Assembly (NCBI GenBank): GCA_900321855.1
Contig: ONXS01000001.1
Location: 1-64,000, forward strand
Direction of reading: 5' to 3'
From: an uncultured Eubacteriales bacterium
GTDB lineage: Bacteria > Bacillota > Clostridia > Lachnospirales > Lachnospiraceae
Length of the DNA: 64,000 bases
Part shown: positions 16,231-24,270 of the stretch, one piece after another
Numbering within the stretch: position 1 is the stretch's first letter
Layout of the letters: the number at the start of each line of letters is the position of its first letter
Notes under the pieces: model-generated
What the model was told of the DNA's origin: nothing
Databases searched by the model: none
What the model saw: the letters and a program-made list of their open reading frames with translations, nothing else
Translations under genes and position numbers: made by a program

Positions 16231-17163
16231 ATGGAAAATGAAAACACAAATGTAGATGGGGAACAGATAAATGAGAATTCAGAGCAGATGCGTATTTTAT
16301 TAGCATTGGCGAGATGGGGAAGATATCCGGGAAAGGGAGGGATTGACTTTGAAATAACAAATCATATGGAAGAAGAAATACCAAAAGAAGAGAGTGTGAA
16401 ATTTGCATATTGCGGACCTGTTGGCGTTTGTAGTCCATATGATGAATCCATCCAAAAGAAAAATAATGGGATATTGAAGCCCACAGTTGAGGCAAATGGC
16501 ATTTTTGTTTTAACAGAAAAAAATATTTTTATAAAGTATTTTAATAAGTATAAAGAAGAAGCAACGACAGGAATGAAGATGGCATTTCTTAAAGAGCTAA
16601 AGTTTGTGTATGATAAGAAATTATTATCCGTAGGACAGGTTCAGTTCTTTTTTACAGATCAAACAGATAAGGATACATGCGTTATAACAGTAAAGATTAT
16701 GAACGATGTTTATCATATTAATAGGCGAGCAAAAAAACATTACGAAACTTTTAAAAGTGAACTGGAAGAGGCAGTTAACTTTAATGCGAGTGTTTATTAT
16801 CTGGAGAAAACAGAAAGAAAAAGAATAGAATCAATACAGGAAAAACTTAGAGATGACAAAGGTGAATTTAGAGGAGAGAAAGAGGCTTATGTTAATATTT
16901 TTTTGGAAGAAGTTCTTGATATGATAAATGAAAGTGGCTCTAATAATCCATCATGGGACACAAGAATTGCATATTTGATTAATAAAAGTGCCTTATATAG
17001 AATTATAGATTTAATCTTGAACACAGAAGATAATTCGGATATGTACTTTGAGAATTTAATAAAAAACGAAACATTTGGTCAAATGAATGAAAAAAAACTA
17101 ATTGAAATATATGAAATATATAAAAATACGCAGGAACAAAAAGTGGCAATAATCAATGGATGA
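16231..17163 (+). CDS. Unknown soluble protein with a possible PH-like domain
   Basis: I do not recognise a named family. The 310-residue protein has an acidic Asn/Glu-rich N terminus and a segment MRILLALARWGRYPGKGGIDFEI. Residues about 85-190 show alternating strands and a final helix (GIFVLTEKNIFIKYF, FLKELKFVYDKKLLSV, CVITVKIMNDVYHINRRAKKHYETFKSELEEAV) that resemble a bacterial PH-like fold. A helical, charged C-terminal part follows. There is no signal peptide or membrane segment. GTGAGG at 16215-16220 is the ribosome binding site. It is first in the chaperone unit, so it may be a client adaptor or a lipid/protein-binding partner; both are inference. Confidence 0.6.
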   Translation: MENENTNVDGEQINENSEQMRILLALARWGRYPGKGGIDFEITNHMEEEIPKEESVKFAYCGPVGVCSPYDESIQKKNNGILKPTVEANGIFVLTEKNIFIKYFNKYKEEATTGMKMAFLKELKFVYDKKLLSVGQVQFFFTDQTDKDTCVITVKIMNDVYHINRRAKKHYETFKSELEEAVNFNASVYYLEKTERKRIESIQEKLRDDKGEFRGEKEAYVNIFLEEVLDMINESGSNNPSWDTRIAYLINKSALYRIIDLILNTEDNSDMYFENLIKNETFGQMNEKKLIEIYEIYKNTQEQKVAIING

Positions 17164-17246
17164 TATATAGAATCGATAGACAGAGCAAAGTTTTCATAAG
17201 CGATATGGATAACTCATATGTAAAATTAAAATATAAGGAGGAAGTT

Positions 17247-17840
17247 ATGACAAATTACGAAGAAGAATCAACAGAAGAGAGAAATGAGGAGAATGAGGGT
17301 TCATTGGAGGAAAAATACGATGAGCTAGACAAGGAGATTAAGAAGATTGGTGGCCTGTGTGAAGAAATAGTATTGAATACTCAGGAACAGGGGCAGACGA
17401 TTGATAAACTGATTAAAAATCAAATCAATGTAAAAGATGAGATGATTAATAAGCTCCATTCGGAATTATCTTACTACAAAAAAGATCAGGCAGATCGCAT
17501 TATTCTTCAACTAATCAAAGAGGTAATTAAAATCCGAAGGGATATGATGAAAATCATATCTTCAGATAAGTGGACAGAGATGACAGTAGACGATTTGAGA
17601 GCGGAATATCAGTATTCTTTAGATGATATTACAGATTTGCTAGATCGACAGAATGTAGAGCCATACAGCTCAAAACCTGGAGACGATTTTGATAGGGCAA
17701 TCCATGAGGCAAAGATTGAGATTACAGATGATCCTTCTTTAGATAAGAAAGTTAAGGAGAGTCGCTCGGAAGGTTATACAAGAGGAGACAAGGTAATCCT
17801 TCCAGAAAAAGTTGTTGTATATCAGTACAAAAATAAATAA
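17247..17840 (+). CDS. GrpE-like nucleotide exchange factor
   Basis: A 197-residue protein with the GrpE plan: an acidic N terminus, a long coiled coil (about 15-95; EEKYDELDKEIKKIGGLCEEIVLNTQEQ and on), a short helical bundle (LIKEVIKIRRDMMKII), and a C-terminal beta domain ending EGYTRGDKVILPEKVVVYQ, which parallels the GrpE signature GY.lgdrviRPa.V.V. GrpE speeds ADP release from Hsp70 and places its coiled coil and beta domain on the nucleotide-binding domain. The Hsp70 gene begins 27 nt downstream, which supports a dedicated pair. ATG 17247 (AAGGAGG at 17235-17241) is preferred over an in-frame ATG at 17160 that overlaps the previous stop. Clearly diverged from housekeeping GrpE. Confidence 0.8.
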   Translation: MTNYEEESTEERNEENEGSLEEKYDELDKEIKKIGGLCEEIVLNTQEQGQTIDKLIKNQINVKDEMINKLHSELSYYKKDQADRIILQLIKEVIKIRRDMMKIISSDKWTEMTVDDLRAEYQYSLDDITDLLDRQNVEPYSSKPGDDFDRAIHEAKIEITDDPSLDKKVKESRSEGYTRGDKVILPEKVVVYQYKNK

Positions 17841-17867
17841 ACATAAAAGAGAAAAGAGGAAAAAATT

Positions 17868-19532
17868 ATGAGTAGTAAAGTGTTAGGAATTGATTTAGGA
17901 ACAACATATTCTTGTGTGGCATATATCGACCAGTATGGAAAGGCGGTTGTATTAAAGAACAGTGATGGAGATCATACAACACCTTCTGTTGTTATGGTGG
18001 AGTCAGAGGGCAGTACAATTGTAGGTACAGAGGCAAAGAGATCCATTGAATTGGAACCAGATAAAACGGTTCAGTTTATTAAGAGAAAAATGGGCAAGGA
18101 TGATGACACCGTTGAACTGAACGGAACAACATATCATGCGCCGGAAATTTCAGCTATGATTTTGAGGAAAATTGTAAAAGATGCAGTGGATGATTTGAGA
18201 CAGATAGGAGAACTTGCAGACGGAGAAGATATTAAGGATGTAGTTATTACATGTCCTGCATATTTCGGAATGAATGAGAAGCAGGCAACAATCACAGCAG
18301 GTAAACTTGCAGGATTGAATGTGTTAAATATCATTCAGGAGCCATCGGCAGCAGCCATCAGCTATGGTGTATCTGGAAATGATAAGAACGAAACTGTTCT
18401 TGTATACGATTTGGGTGGAGGAACATTTGATATTACAGTTATGGATATCAATAAAAGCAATGTTAAAGTTGTATGTACAGGAGGAGATGACCACCTCGGC
18501 GGAAAAGATTGGGATGAGGCATTGATTAACTATGTAATTGAGCGATATGAAGAGGAAAATGGAGAAGATCTTTCGGAAGATCCAGAGGCAATAGCAGCTT
18601 TATATGTAGATGTTGAGACTTGGAAAAAATCACTCACAAACAGAACGAAGACAAACATGTCTGTCAAAGGACCGGCAGGACCATTTCGTGAGGAGTTGAC
18701 AAGGGAAAAATATGAGGAGATTACTCATGACTTATTAAATAGAACAAAGAACCTTTTAGACGATGTTATAGCTACAGCAGAGAAACAGGGATATCCAATA
18801 TCTAAAATTGATAAGGTTCTGCTTGTTGGTGGTTCTTCAAAGATGCCACAGGTAGCAGCTATGATTGAGCGTGATTATGGAGTGACTCCTGTTTTGGCAG
18901 ATCCAGATGAGGCGGTTGCAAAGGGTGCTGCAATTTATGCAAGCAGTGAGAAGGCATTTGATAAATTTTTACAGGAAAAAGCACAGGAGACTGGTAAGAG
19001 TGTTGAAGAGATTAAAGCAGAGAATTTAAAAACACAAGAGTTCGATAAGGAATTTGCCAATTTAAGCGTAGTAGATTCTGGTTTTGGAGGAGTAAAAATC
19101 AATGTACAAAATGTATTGTCTAGAACATATGGAATAGCAATACTTTGTGACGATGGAAATGTCAGGATTGCAAATTTCTTATATATAAATAAACCATTGC
19201 CGGCTACGGAAACAAAAACAGAATATGGAACATCTGTACCAAACCAGAAGTCTCTTAGCTTAAAAATATATGAGAGTAGAAGTACAGATAAAGTTATGGA
19301 TATTGATAGAGAACCAATTACTGTTATTCCTATGAAATTTAATCAAGAAGTAAGACTAGGCACACAAGTAATAATTACACTTTCCATAGATAACGCAGGC
19401 CTGATGCATATTGTTGCAGAAGAGCAGCAATATCACTCAAAACTTGATACGACCTTCCAGCTCTCTAATCAGATGTCGGATGAAGATATGATAGTTGCGA
19501 CAGACAGGATGTCAAAGATTTCGGTAGAATAA
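17868..19532 (+). CDS. Divergent Hsp70 (DnaK-like) lacking the C-terminal lid
   Basis: A 554-residue Hsp70. The ATPase domain (about 1-375) is well preserved: phosphate loop 1 GIDLGTTYSCVA, CPAYFGMNEKQATITAG, phosphate loop 2 VYDLGGGTFDITV, and the adenosine motif VLLVGGSSKMPQV. The usual interdomain linker and start of the substrate domain (DVLLLDVTPLSLGIE in DnaK) is replaced by an insert EKAFDKFLQEKAQETGKSVEEIKAEN and then KINVQNVLSRTYGIAI. A beta substrate-binding domain follows (FNQEVRLGTQVIITLSIDNAGLMHIVAEE), but the alpha-helical lid is missing; DnaK is usually 610-640 residues. It should hydrolyse ATP and bind peptides with fast exchange. The adjacent GrpE-like gene implies a separate chaperone machine, not the housekeeping one. 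Confidence 0.92.
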   Translation: MSSKVLGIDLGTTYSCVAYIDQYGKAVVLKNSDGDHTTPSVVMVESEGSTIVGTEAKRSIELEPDKTVQFIKRKMGKDDDTVELNGTTYHAPEISAMILRKIVKDAVDDLRQIGELADGEDIKDVVITCPAYFGMNEKQATITAGKLAGLNVLNIIQEPSAAAISYGVSGNDKNETVLVYDLGGGTFDITVMDINKSNVKVVCTGGDDHLGGKDWDEALINYVIERYEEENGEDLSEDPEAIAALYVDVETWKKSLTNRTKTNMSVKGPAGPFREELTREKYEEITHDLLNRTKNLLDDVIATAEKQGYPISKIDKVLLVGGSSKMPQVAAMIERDYGVTPVLADPDEAVAKGAAIYASSEKAFDKFLQEKAQETGKSVEEIKAENLKTQEFDKEFANLSVVDSGFGGVKINVQNVLSRTYGIAILCDDGNVRIANFLYINKPLPATETKTEYGTSVPNQKSLSLKIYESRSTDKVMDIDREPITVIPMKFNQEVRLGTQVIITLSIDNAGLMHIVAEEQQYHSKLDTTFQLSNQMSDEDMIVATDRMSKISVE

Positions 19533-19544
19533 AGGGTGATAGGA

Positions 19545-19934
19545 ATGAAATCATTGAAAATATTTTGGTGTTCAATTATAAGTGTCCTGTTGTTTTTTAT
19601 TGGTATGATTCTTTCTGCAATAGCGAATATTGGTAATGCGATGGGAACGGTTATAGATAACACAATAATGATAATTACTAGGAAAGTTGTATTTTTTTCG
19701 ACAATTATCGCATTTTTGTATAAAGCATATGTCGATACTGCTCTAGATGGAATTGGTCATGGATTTTTAGATTTATTTTTACTTGTTTTGCTCGTTATCT
19801 TATATGTATATGTGATATGCAATGAAAATATGGGCTTTATCTTAATTTTGATCGAAATGATAGCTGCATGGTTTGGATATAAATATGCATATATGCTGAA
19901 TGTGATTTTCAAATCATTGCAAAATGATAAATAA
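19545..19934 (+). CDS. Small four-helix membrane protein
   Basis: A 129-residue integral membrane protein with about four hydrophobic segments (IFWCSIISVLLFFIGMILSAI, KVVFFSTIIAFLY, FLDLFLLVLLVILYVYVI, MGFILILIEMIAAWFGY). No known family recognised and no catalytic motif. It follows the Hsp70 gene by 12 nt. ATG 19545 is preferred, 8 nt after AAGGG; an in-frame GTG at 19536 is possible. Location between chaperone genes suggests a membrane partner of the Hsp70 machine, by inference only. Confidence 0.65.
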   Translation: MKSLKIFWCSIISVLLFFIGMILSAIANIGNAMGTVIDNTIMIITRKVVFFSTIIAFLYKAYVDTALDGIGHGFLDLFLLVLLVILYVYVICNENMGFILILIEMIAAWFGYKYAYMLNVIFKSLQNDK

Positions 19935-19952
19935 TAGAGCATATATTATAAT

Positions 19953-19980
19953 TTGCCCCGGAGCTTATGCAAAGGGGCAA
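19953..19980 (+). other. Hairpin inside the chaperone unit
   Basis: TTGCCCC (19953-19959) pairs with GGGGCAA (19974-19980); no T-run follows. It may stabilise or process the mRNA between the small membrane protein and the J-like gene. A TATAAT at 19947-19952 lacks a good -35. Confidence 0.5.
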
Positions 19981-20005
19981 TACATATGATATGAGAGGAT
20001 AAGAT

Positions 20006-21100
20006 ATGGCCGATATAAGAAGTAAAATAAAGGATAAATATAAAATCGATCTTGCAGAAGAAAATATTATAAAGTTATACGGAATAAAGGATGCAAATAT
20101 TTCTGATAGTGAGCTTAGAAACAAATTTAGTGAAACTAGAAAAAAATGGGAAAATAGTGTAAAGATGGGAACCGAAAAGGCTGCAAAGAGAGATCAGGCC
20201 AGATTAGATAAAGCTGGAGTTTATGAGACTATTTTACTAGATAAAAAACTTTTCGGGGAGGTATTTGCATATTATAACAAATCGGGTAGCGGAGAAGGTT
20301 CATCACAGGTTGAATCAGCGAGACAGTATTTTAAATTGATTGCCACAACGAAAAAAATCCGAAAGTCAGATGTTGAATTTTACAATAAATATTATAAACC
20401 GGGAAAAAATAAAAAAGCTATTATTGATATGCTCAAGAAGGAATTTAAAGTTCAGGGTATTGGTAAAGACAAGGAATCTGACAATGAGGAGGAAAGTAAA
20501 GAGGAGAAAAAGAAACAGAGTAACTCCCATATTATTAAAAACTTATTTGAGGAGTCAACGGTAATTACTATTCAAGAAGCGGTTAGATGTTATGAACAGG
20601 TGTGTACAGATCCTGACATTCAGAGAAGTTATCCAAATATTGATAAAGGATTTTATAGTTTTGTTGAAATAGAGAATATAGAGAGTATAAAACAGCTAGA
20701 AGAGATTGTATTAGAAAATAGAAAGAAAGCAAACGATACAAGCACTAATGCGGTTGATAGTGGTAAAGCAAATGCTGATAACTATAGAAAAGTTGTTGAT
20801 TTGTTCAACAAGCTGGCAGATTTGGTTAATCACAAGGATGTTGCAGATAATATAGAGGAATTTAAATTATTAATGAGGTATCCGAAGTTGACACCATATA
20901 TGTTTGCATTTATTGAGATGAAGCCGGATACCATGCAAGGTATTGTTGAAATTGCAAAAAATGAATACGGATTTTTAAATGTAAATGATTTTATCTTGGA
21001 ATATTATGATAAAGTGCACGACAATTTTGGTATCAGTGACAAAGGAATTAGCGCGATTCTAAAAAAGCACGAGGTTCTACAAAGAAAAACAAGATATTGA
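20006..21100 (+). CDS. Charged helical protein, possible degenerate J-domain protein
   Basis: A 364-residue soluble protein, not assigned to a known family. Its first 100 residues run like a J domain: helix with KLYGIKDANISDSELRNKFSETRKKWENSV, then ARLDKAGVYETILLDKKLFGEVFAYYNKSG, which recalls YeiLGv...ee.ikkaYrkla and YevLsd...r..yD. The HPD tripeptide that activates Hsp70 ATPase is not present at the expected place, so any J function is altered or lost. A Lys/Glu-rich linker (near 150-175) and a helical C-terminal half follow. Placement after GrpE-like and Hsp70 genes is what makes the J reading plausible. The stop codon TGA overlaps the region of the next gene. Confidence 0.55.
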   Translation: MADIRSKIKDKYKIDLAEENIIKLYGIKDANISDSELRNKFSETRKKWENSVKMGTEKAAKRDQARLDKAGVYETILLDKKLFGEVFAYYNKSGSGEGSSQVESARQYFKLIATTKKIRKSDVEFYNKYYKPGKNKKAIIDMLKKEFKVQGIGKDKESDNEEESKEEKKKQSNSHIIKNLFEESTVITIQEAVRCYEQVCTDPDIQRSYPNIDKGFYSFVEIENIESIKQLEEIVLENRKKANDTSTNAVDSGKANADNYRKVVDLFNKLADLVNHKDVADNIEEFKLLMRYPKLTPYMFAFIEMKPDTMQGIVEIAKNEYGFLNVNDFILEYYDKVHDNFGISDKGISAILKKHEVLQRKTRY

Positions 21101-21141
21101 ACGCTATTAATAAAAAGCGAAAGAAAGCCAAAGAAGAGCGA

Positions 21142-21732
21142 ATGGCTGGAAATAATCCTAATATGAATTTGGGTTATAGTATATTATTCTGGTTGCTATA
21201 TGTATTGGCATATTGGCCATTATATCTTACATACCTTACATTTGAAATTGTGAAGATGGTTATTACAAGGTTAAATTACTTAACAATTCCTACATTTTTG
21301 CTTGTGTTTGGATTTGAAAACTGGAAGGCTTCAAAACTGGGTGCGAATAATATATTTGTACTTAGGAAGATATTCATGAAGAAGGAGTGGAGAGAATGTG
21401 TAACAAACTTCTGGCATCAAGAGGCACTCTATTCATTTGAATTTAAGATACAATCGTTTATCTATATCATAGTTATCTTGTCGATATTTGTAATTCTTCC
21501 TCTGTTTGCATCAATATTTATGTCCGCATATGCAGATGAATTTAATAAAGGATTTGACTGGATTGGAATTGATAGATCATTTAAGCAGATATCGAAATTA
21601 ACAAAAATTAATATGAAGAATTTGTTTAAGGATAGAAAAGCGTATATAAAGAGTAAGATACAACAGATATTAATTAATACATTGAGCATTGTTTTGATTA
21701 TAGTAATACTGAATGTGATAAAAATGTATTGA
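21142..21732 (+). CDS. Membrane protein ending the chaperone unit
   Basis: A 196-residue membrane protein with about four hydrophobic segments: LGYSILFWLLYVLAYWPLYLTYL, a short one near LNYLTIPTFLLVFGF, FIYIIVILSIFVILPLFASIF, and IQQILINTLSIVLIIVILNVI at the end. The middle, soluble part is basic (KQISKLTKINMKNLFKDRKAYIKSK). No family recognised. Start is uncertain: ATG 21142 has weak AAGAAGAG upstream; an in-frame TTG at 21097 overlaps the previous stop and would add a Lys-rich 15-residue tail by translational coupling. With the other membrane protein it would put the chaperone machine at the membrane, where the two kinases also sit (inference). Confidence 0.65.
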   Translation: MAGNNPNMNLGYSILFWLLYVLAYWPLYLTYLTFEIVKMVITRLNYLTIPTFLLVFGFENWKASKLGANNIFVLRKIFMKKEWRECVTNFWHQEALYSFEFKIQSFIYIIVILSIFVILPLFASIFMSAYADEFNKGFDWIGIDRSFKQISKLTKINMKNLFKDRKAYIKSKIQQILINTLSIVLIIVILNVIKMY

Positions 21733-21740
21733 TGTTATAG

Positions 21741-21773
21741 GCGACAATCATCACAAGGTAGTTGTCGCTTTTT
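21741..21773 (+). terminator. Terminator of the chaperone unit
   Basis: GCGACAA (21741-21747) pairs with TTGTCGC (21762-21768), followed by T-run. Confidence 0.85.
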
Positions 21774-21811
21774 CTAACATTAATCATCAATATTTGTGTT
21801 TTATGACAGGC

Positions 21812-21854
21812 GTAAACTTTAGGTGAAAATATAAAATTTTATCAATGTTAATAT
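21812..21854 (+). promoter_or_regulatory. Shared-box promoter 4 (lipoprotein pair)
   Basis: GTAAACTTTAGGTGAAAA at 21812-21829 with TAATAT at 21849-21854, 37 bases from box start. Confidence 0.7.
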
Positions 21855-21896
21855 TTATTCATAACAAGGAAAAAACTTATAGAAAAGAGGAAAAGT

Positions 21897-23303
21897 ATGA
21901 GATTGAGAAAATTATTATTAATCGGGTGCGTGACAACGATGATTGTGGCATCTGTTTTGACCGGATGTGGCAACGGCAATAAGGCATCCAAAAACGATGG
22001 TGGATCAGGGAGTGCAAGTGAGGGCAAGAAGAGTAAAAAGTTAAATCTTCCGGCAAATCTTGATGTAGAGCTTATGAGTAGGTCTGAAGAGAGAAATTAT
22101 GATGGAGTATGGACTTATTGTATTCTGGATGGAAAATATATTGAAATTGTGAAGTATGCAGCTCCAGATAAAGAGACAGTAGAAGAAATCGTAATACCGG
22201 ATGAAATAGAAGGAATGCCAGTAATCAGTTTATGGCAGTATGCATTTGTTTATTGTCAGCATTTAAAGAGTATTGAAATTCCAGATAATGTGATTTATAT
22301 AGGAGAATACGCATTTGAGGAGTGTAGAAGTCTGAGTGAAATCAAACTTTCAGATAGTTTGAGAGCCATGGGGGAACATGTATTTAGCGATTGTGTAGCT
22401 TTAAAGAAAGTTGAATTTCCTAGTACTATGATGGAGATTTCGGAAGACCTTTTTGATGGATGTATTAATTTAACTGAGGTAAGTATCTCAGAGGGTACCA
22501 TAAAAATATGTAAAGGGGCTTTTGCAGGATGTGAAAACTTGAGTAAGATTGAGATTCCAGCTAGTGTGACGGAGCTTGGGTCGTATGTTTTTAGTGGGTG
22601 CACGAGTTTAAAGGAAATTGAGATTCCAGATACGGTAATAGCATTTAGGAATGGAATATTTGCGGGGTGTACGAATTTAACAAAGGTAAAACTTCCACAG
22701 AGTGTGACAAGTTTGAATGATACATTTTCTGGTTGCAGCAGTTTAACGAGTGTCGAAATTCCGGAGGGAGTGACAGTGATTGGTGAGGACGCATTTTCTG
22801 AATGCAGTAGTTTGAGTACACTTAAATTGCCAGCGGGAGTAACAAGTATTGGAGAGAATGCATTTTCTGGTTGCACTGCTTTAACTGAAATGGAATTACC
22901 AGCGGGAGTAACAAGTATTGGAGCGTATGCATTTTCTGGTTGCACTGCTTTAACTGAAATGGAATTGCCAGCGGGAATAACAAGTATCGGAGAGGAGGCA
23001 TTTCGCGACTGTAGTAGTTTAGTTGCTTTAGAACTTCCAGTAGGCATAACAGAAATAGGGGATAGTACATTTTCTGGATGTAGTAGTTTATCAAATATGG
23101 TAATTCCGGAAGGAGTGATACAAATTGGATCTTCTGTATTTCAAGATTGTAGCAATTTGAGTAGTATTACAATTCCTGAAAGCGTAGATGACATGGGAAC
23201 AGATATTTTCGAGGGTTGTAATCAGGTTGTTGTTCGAGTAAAGGCGGAATCATATGCGCAATATCGTATTGCTTATACAGGCATTGAATACGAGACATAT
23301 TAA
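21897..23303 (+). CDS. BspA-type leucine-rich-repeat lipoprotein
   Basis: A 468-residue surface protein. Residues 1-24 are a lipoprotein signal peptide with lipobox LTGC, so Cys24 is lipidated. A Gly/Ser-rich linker follows. From about residue 100 come some fourteen 23-residue LRR_5 (Treponema/BspA) repeats of the form L..IEIP..V..IG..AFSGC.S. Two neighbouring repeats at about 22850-22975 are almost identical at DNA level, a sign of recent duplication. Such proteins mediate adhesion or protein binding outside the cell. It has its own shared-box promoter and is followed after 78 nt by another lipoprotein with a near-identical signal peptide. A decayed relative lies at 24781. Confidence 0.9.
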   Translation: MRLRKLLLIGCVTTMIVASVLTGCGNGNKASKNDGGSGSASEGKKSKKLNLPANLDVELMSRSEERNYDGVWTYCILDGKYIEIVKYAAPDKETVEEIVIPDEIEGMPVISLWQYAFVYCQHLKSIEIPDNVIYIGEYAFEECRSLSEIKLSDSLRAMGEHVFSDCVALKKVEFPSTMMEISEDLFDGCINLTEVSISEGTIKICKGAFAGCENLSKIEIPASVTELGSYVFSGCTSLKEIEIPDTVIAFRNGIFAGCTNLTKVKLPQSVTSLNDTFSGCSSLTSVEIPEGVTVIGEDAFSECSSLSTLKLPAGVTSIGENAFSGCTALTEMELPAGVTSIGAYAFSGCTALTEMELPAGITSIGEEAFRDCSSLVALELPVGITEIGDSTFSGCSSLSNMVIPEGVIQIGSSVFQDCSNLSSITIPESVDDMGTDIFEGCNQVVVRVKAESYAQYRIAYTGIEYETY

Positions 23304-23381
23304 AAGTGAGATTATAGGATGCTCAATTTTGTGTAGAAGGCAATAAACTGAAGAAAAATCAGATGACAAGGAGAAAAAATT

Positions 23382-24047
23382 ATGAGAAAGAAATTATTAT
23401 GTTTAGGATTAGTGACAATGATGGTGGCCTCATCTGTTCTTACGGGATGTGGAAAAGAGGAAAATAAAGGAAATACAGCTTCTGGAAATGTGCAGAATAG
23501 TCAGGCTGCACAGACAGGCTCTGCTAGTAGTGCAGTGGAATATGATGAGAAATATACGGTAGAAGAACCGGACTGGGATGAGGTGTATGCCAAAGAATTA
23601 GAAGTATTTAAAAATGACGAAGAAGTTGCCGCCTTTTATACGAATGAGAAGAAGATGAAGTATGATGTTACAAAGTTTGTATTTGAGGATTTGACACAGA
23701 AATTTAAAAATAAGGAATCCATAACCACAGATAAGGGTATTGTTGAGTGTGATGTGGTGAAGTTTATTCCGGATGATAAGATTACAGAAGAGAACGTAGA
23801 ATACGTTTATGATAGAAAATCATATACCGAGTTCATAGGCTTTGATATGGAATCAGCAGAAGGCTATGTTAACAGGGAACCAAATTCAAAGGAGTTCGAT
23901 ACTCTTCAGGTGGTAATTGACACAAAACGAAAGAAAGGAATGTTAGAATGTCCTCTTACAATTAGTGCATATCTCACAGTTGATGAGGATGGTTCTTACC
24001 GGTATAAAGAGATAGAGAGCGTGTATCGTTTGTATGATATAGAATAA
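23382..24047 (+). CDS. Lipoprotein of unknown function
   Basis: A 221-residue lipoprotein: signal peptide LCLGLVTMMVASSVLTGCG with lipobox LTGC, then a Ser/Gln/Ala-rich spacer to about residue 55. The mature domain is acidic and mixed alpha/beta (YDVTKFVFEDLTQKFKNKESITTDKGIVECDVVKFIPDD ... TLQVVIDTKRKKGMLECPLTISAYLTVDEDGSYRYKEIESVYRLYDI). No named family recognised. The signal peptide resembles that of the LRR lipoprotein 78 nt upstream, and AAGGAG precedes the start, so the two probably form one unit. It should be anchored on the outer face of the membrane. Confidence 0.7.
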   Translation: MRKKLLCLGLVTMMVASSVLTGCGKEENKGNTASGNVQNSQAAQTGSASSAVEYDEKYTVEEPDWDEVYAKELEVFKNDEEVAAFYTNEKKMKYDVTKFVFEDLTQKFKNKESITTDKGIVECDVVKFIPDDKITEENVEYVYDRKSYTEFIGFDMESAEGYVNREPNSKEFDTLQVVIDTKRKKGMLECPLTISAYLTVDEDGSYRYKEIESVYRLYDIE

Positions 24048-24080
24048 CAATAATGGATTTTAGAAAATGAAGTTAAGTCC

Positions 24081-24116
24081 CATAAATGTGGCTAACTTAG
24101 GTTAGTTACATTTATG
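24081..24116. repeat. Palindromic element with CTAAC-TTAG-GTTAG centre
   Basis: CATAAATGTGGCTAAC (24081-24096) and GTTAGTTACATTTATG (24101-24116) pair over 16 bp with two G-U pairs around a 4-nt loop. The centre matches that of the larger palindrome at 25715. No T-run, so it is probably not only a terminator. Confidence 0.65.
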
Positions 24117-24178
24117 AGGTGTGTACCATGGTGTAATTTAAGCTGAGATTTTCAAGACATATTTCGTTGAGAGCATAT

Positions 24179-24222
24179 GTAAACTTTAAGTGAAAAAGTG
24201 AGTGGGTTATCTATGGTATAAC
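24179..24222 (+). promoter_or_regulatory. Shared-box promoter 5 (small membrane protein)
   Basis: GTAAACTTTAAGTGAAAA at 24179-24196 with TATAAC at 24217-24222, 38 bases from box start. The box is identical to promoter 1 at 9178. Confidence 0.7.
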
Positions 24223-24270
24223 TAATGTACAATAAAAACCAAATAAATTTGGAGAAAAGAGGAAAATGAA

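Noticed and set aside
9281..21732. Classification as a known anti-phage system
   Set aside because: Kinases and Hsp70 occur in defence islands, but no nuclease, toxin, NTPase effector or phage-related gene accompanies them here, so the label is not supported.
22295..23047. Long reverse-strand open frame over the LRR gene
   Set aside because: It mirrors the periodic LRR repeats of the plus-strand gene and has no ribosome binding site; a composition artefact.
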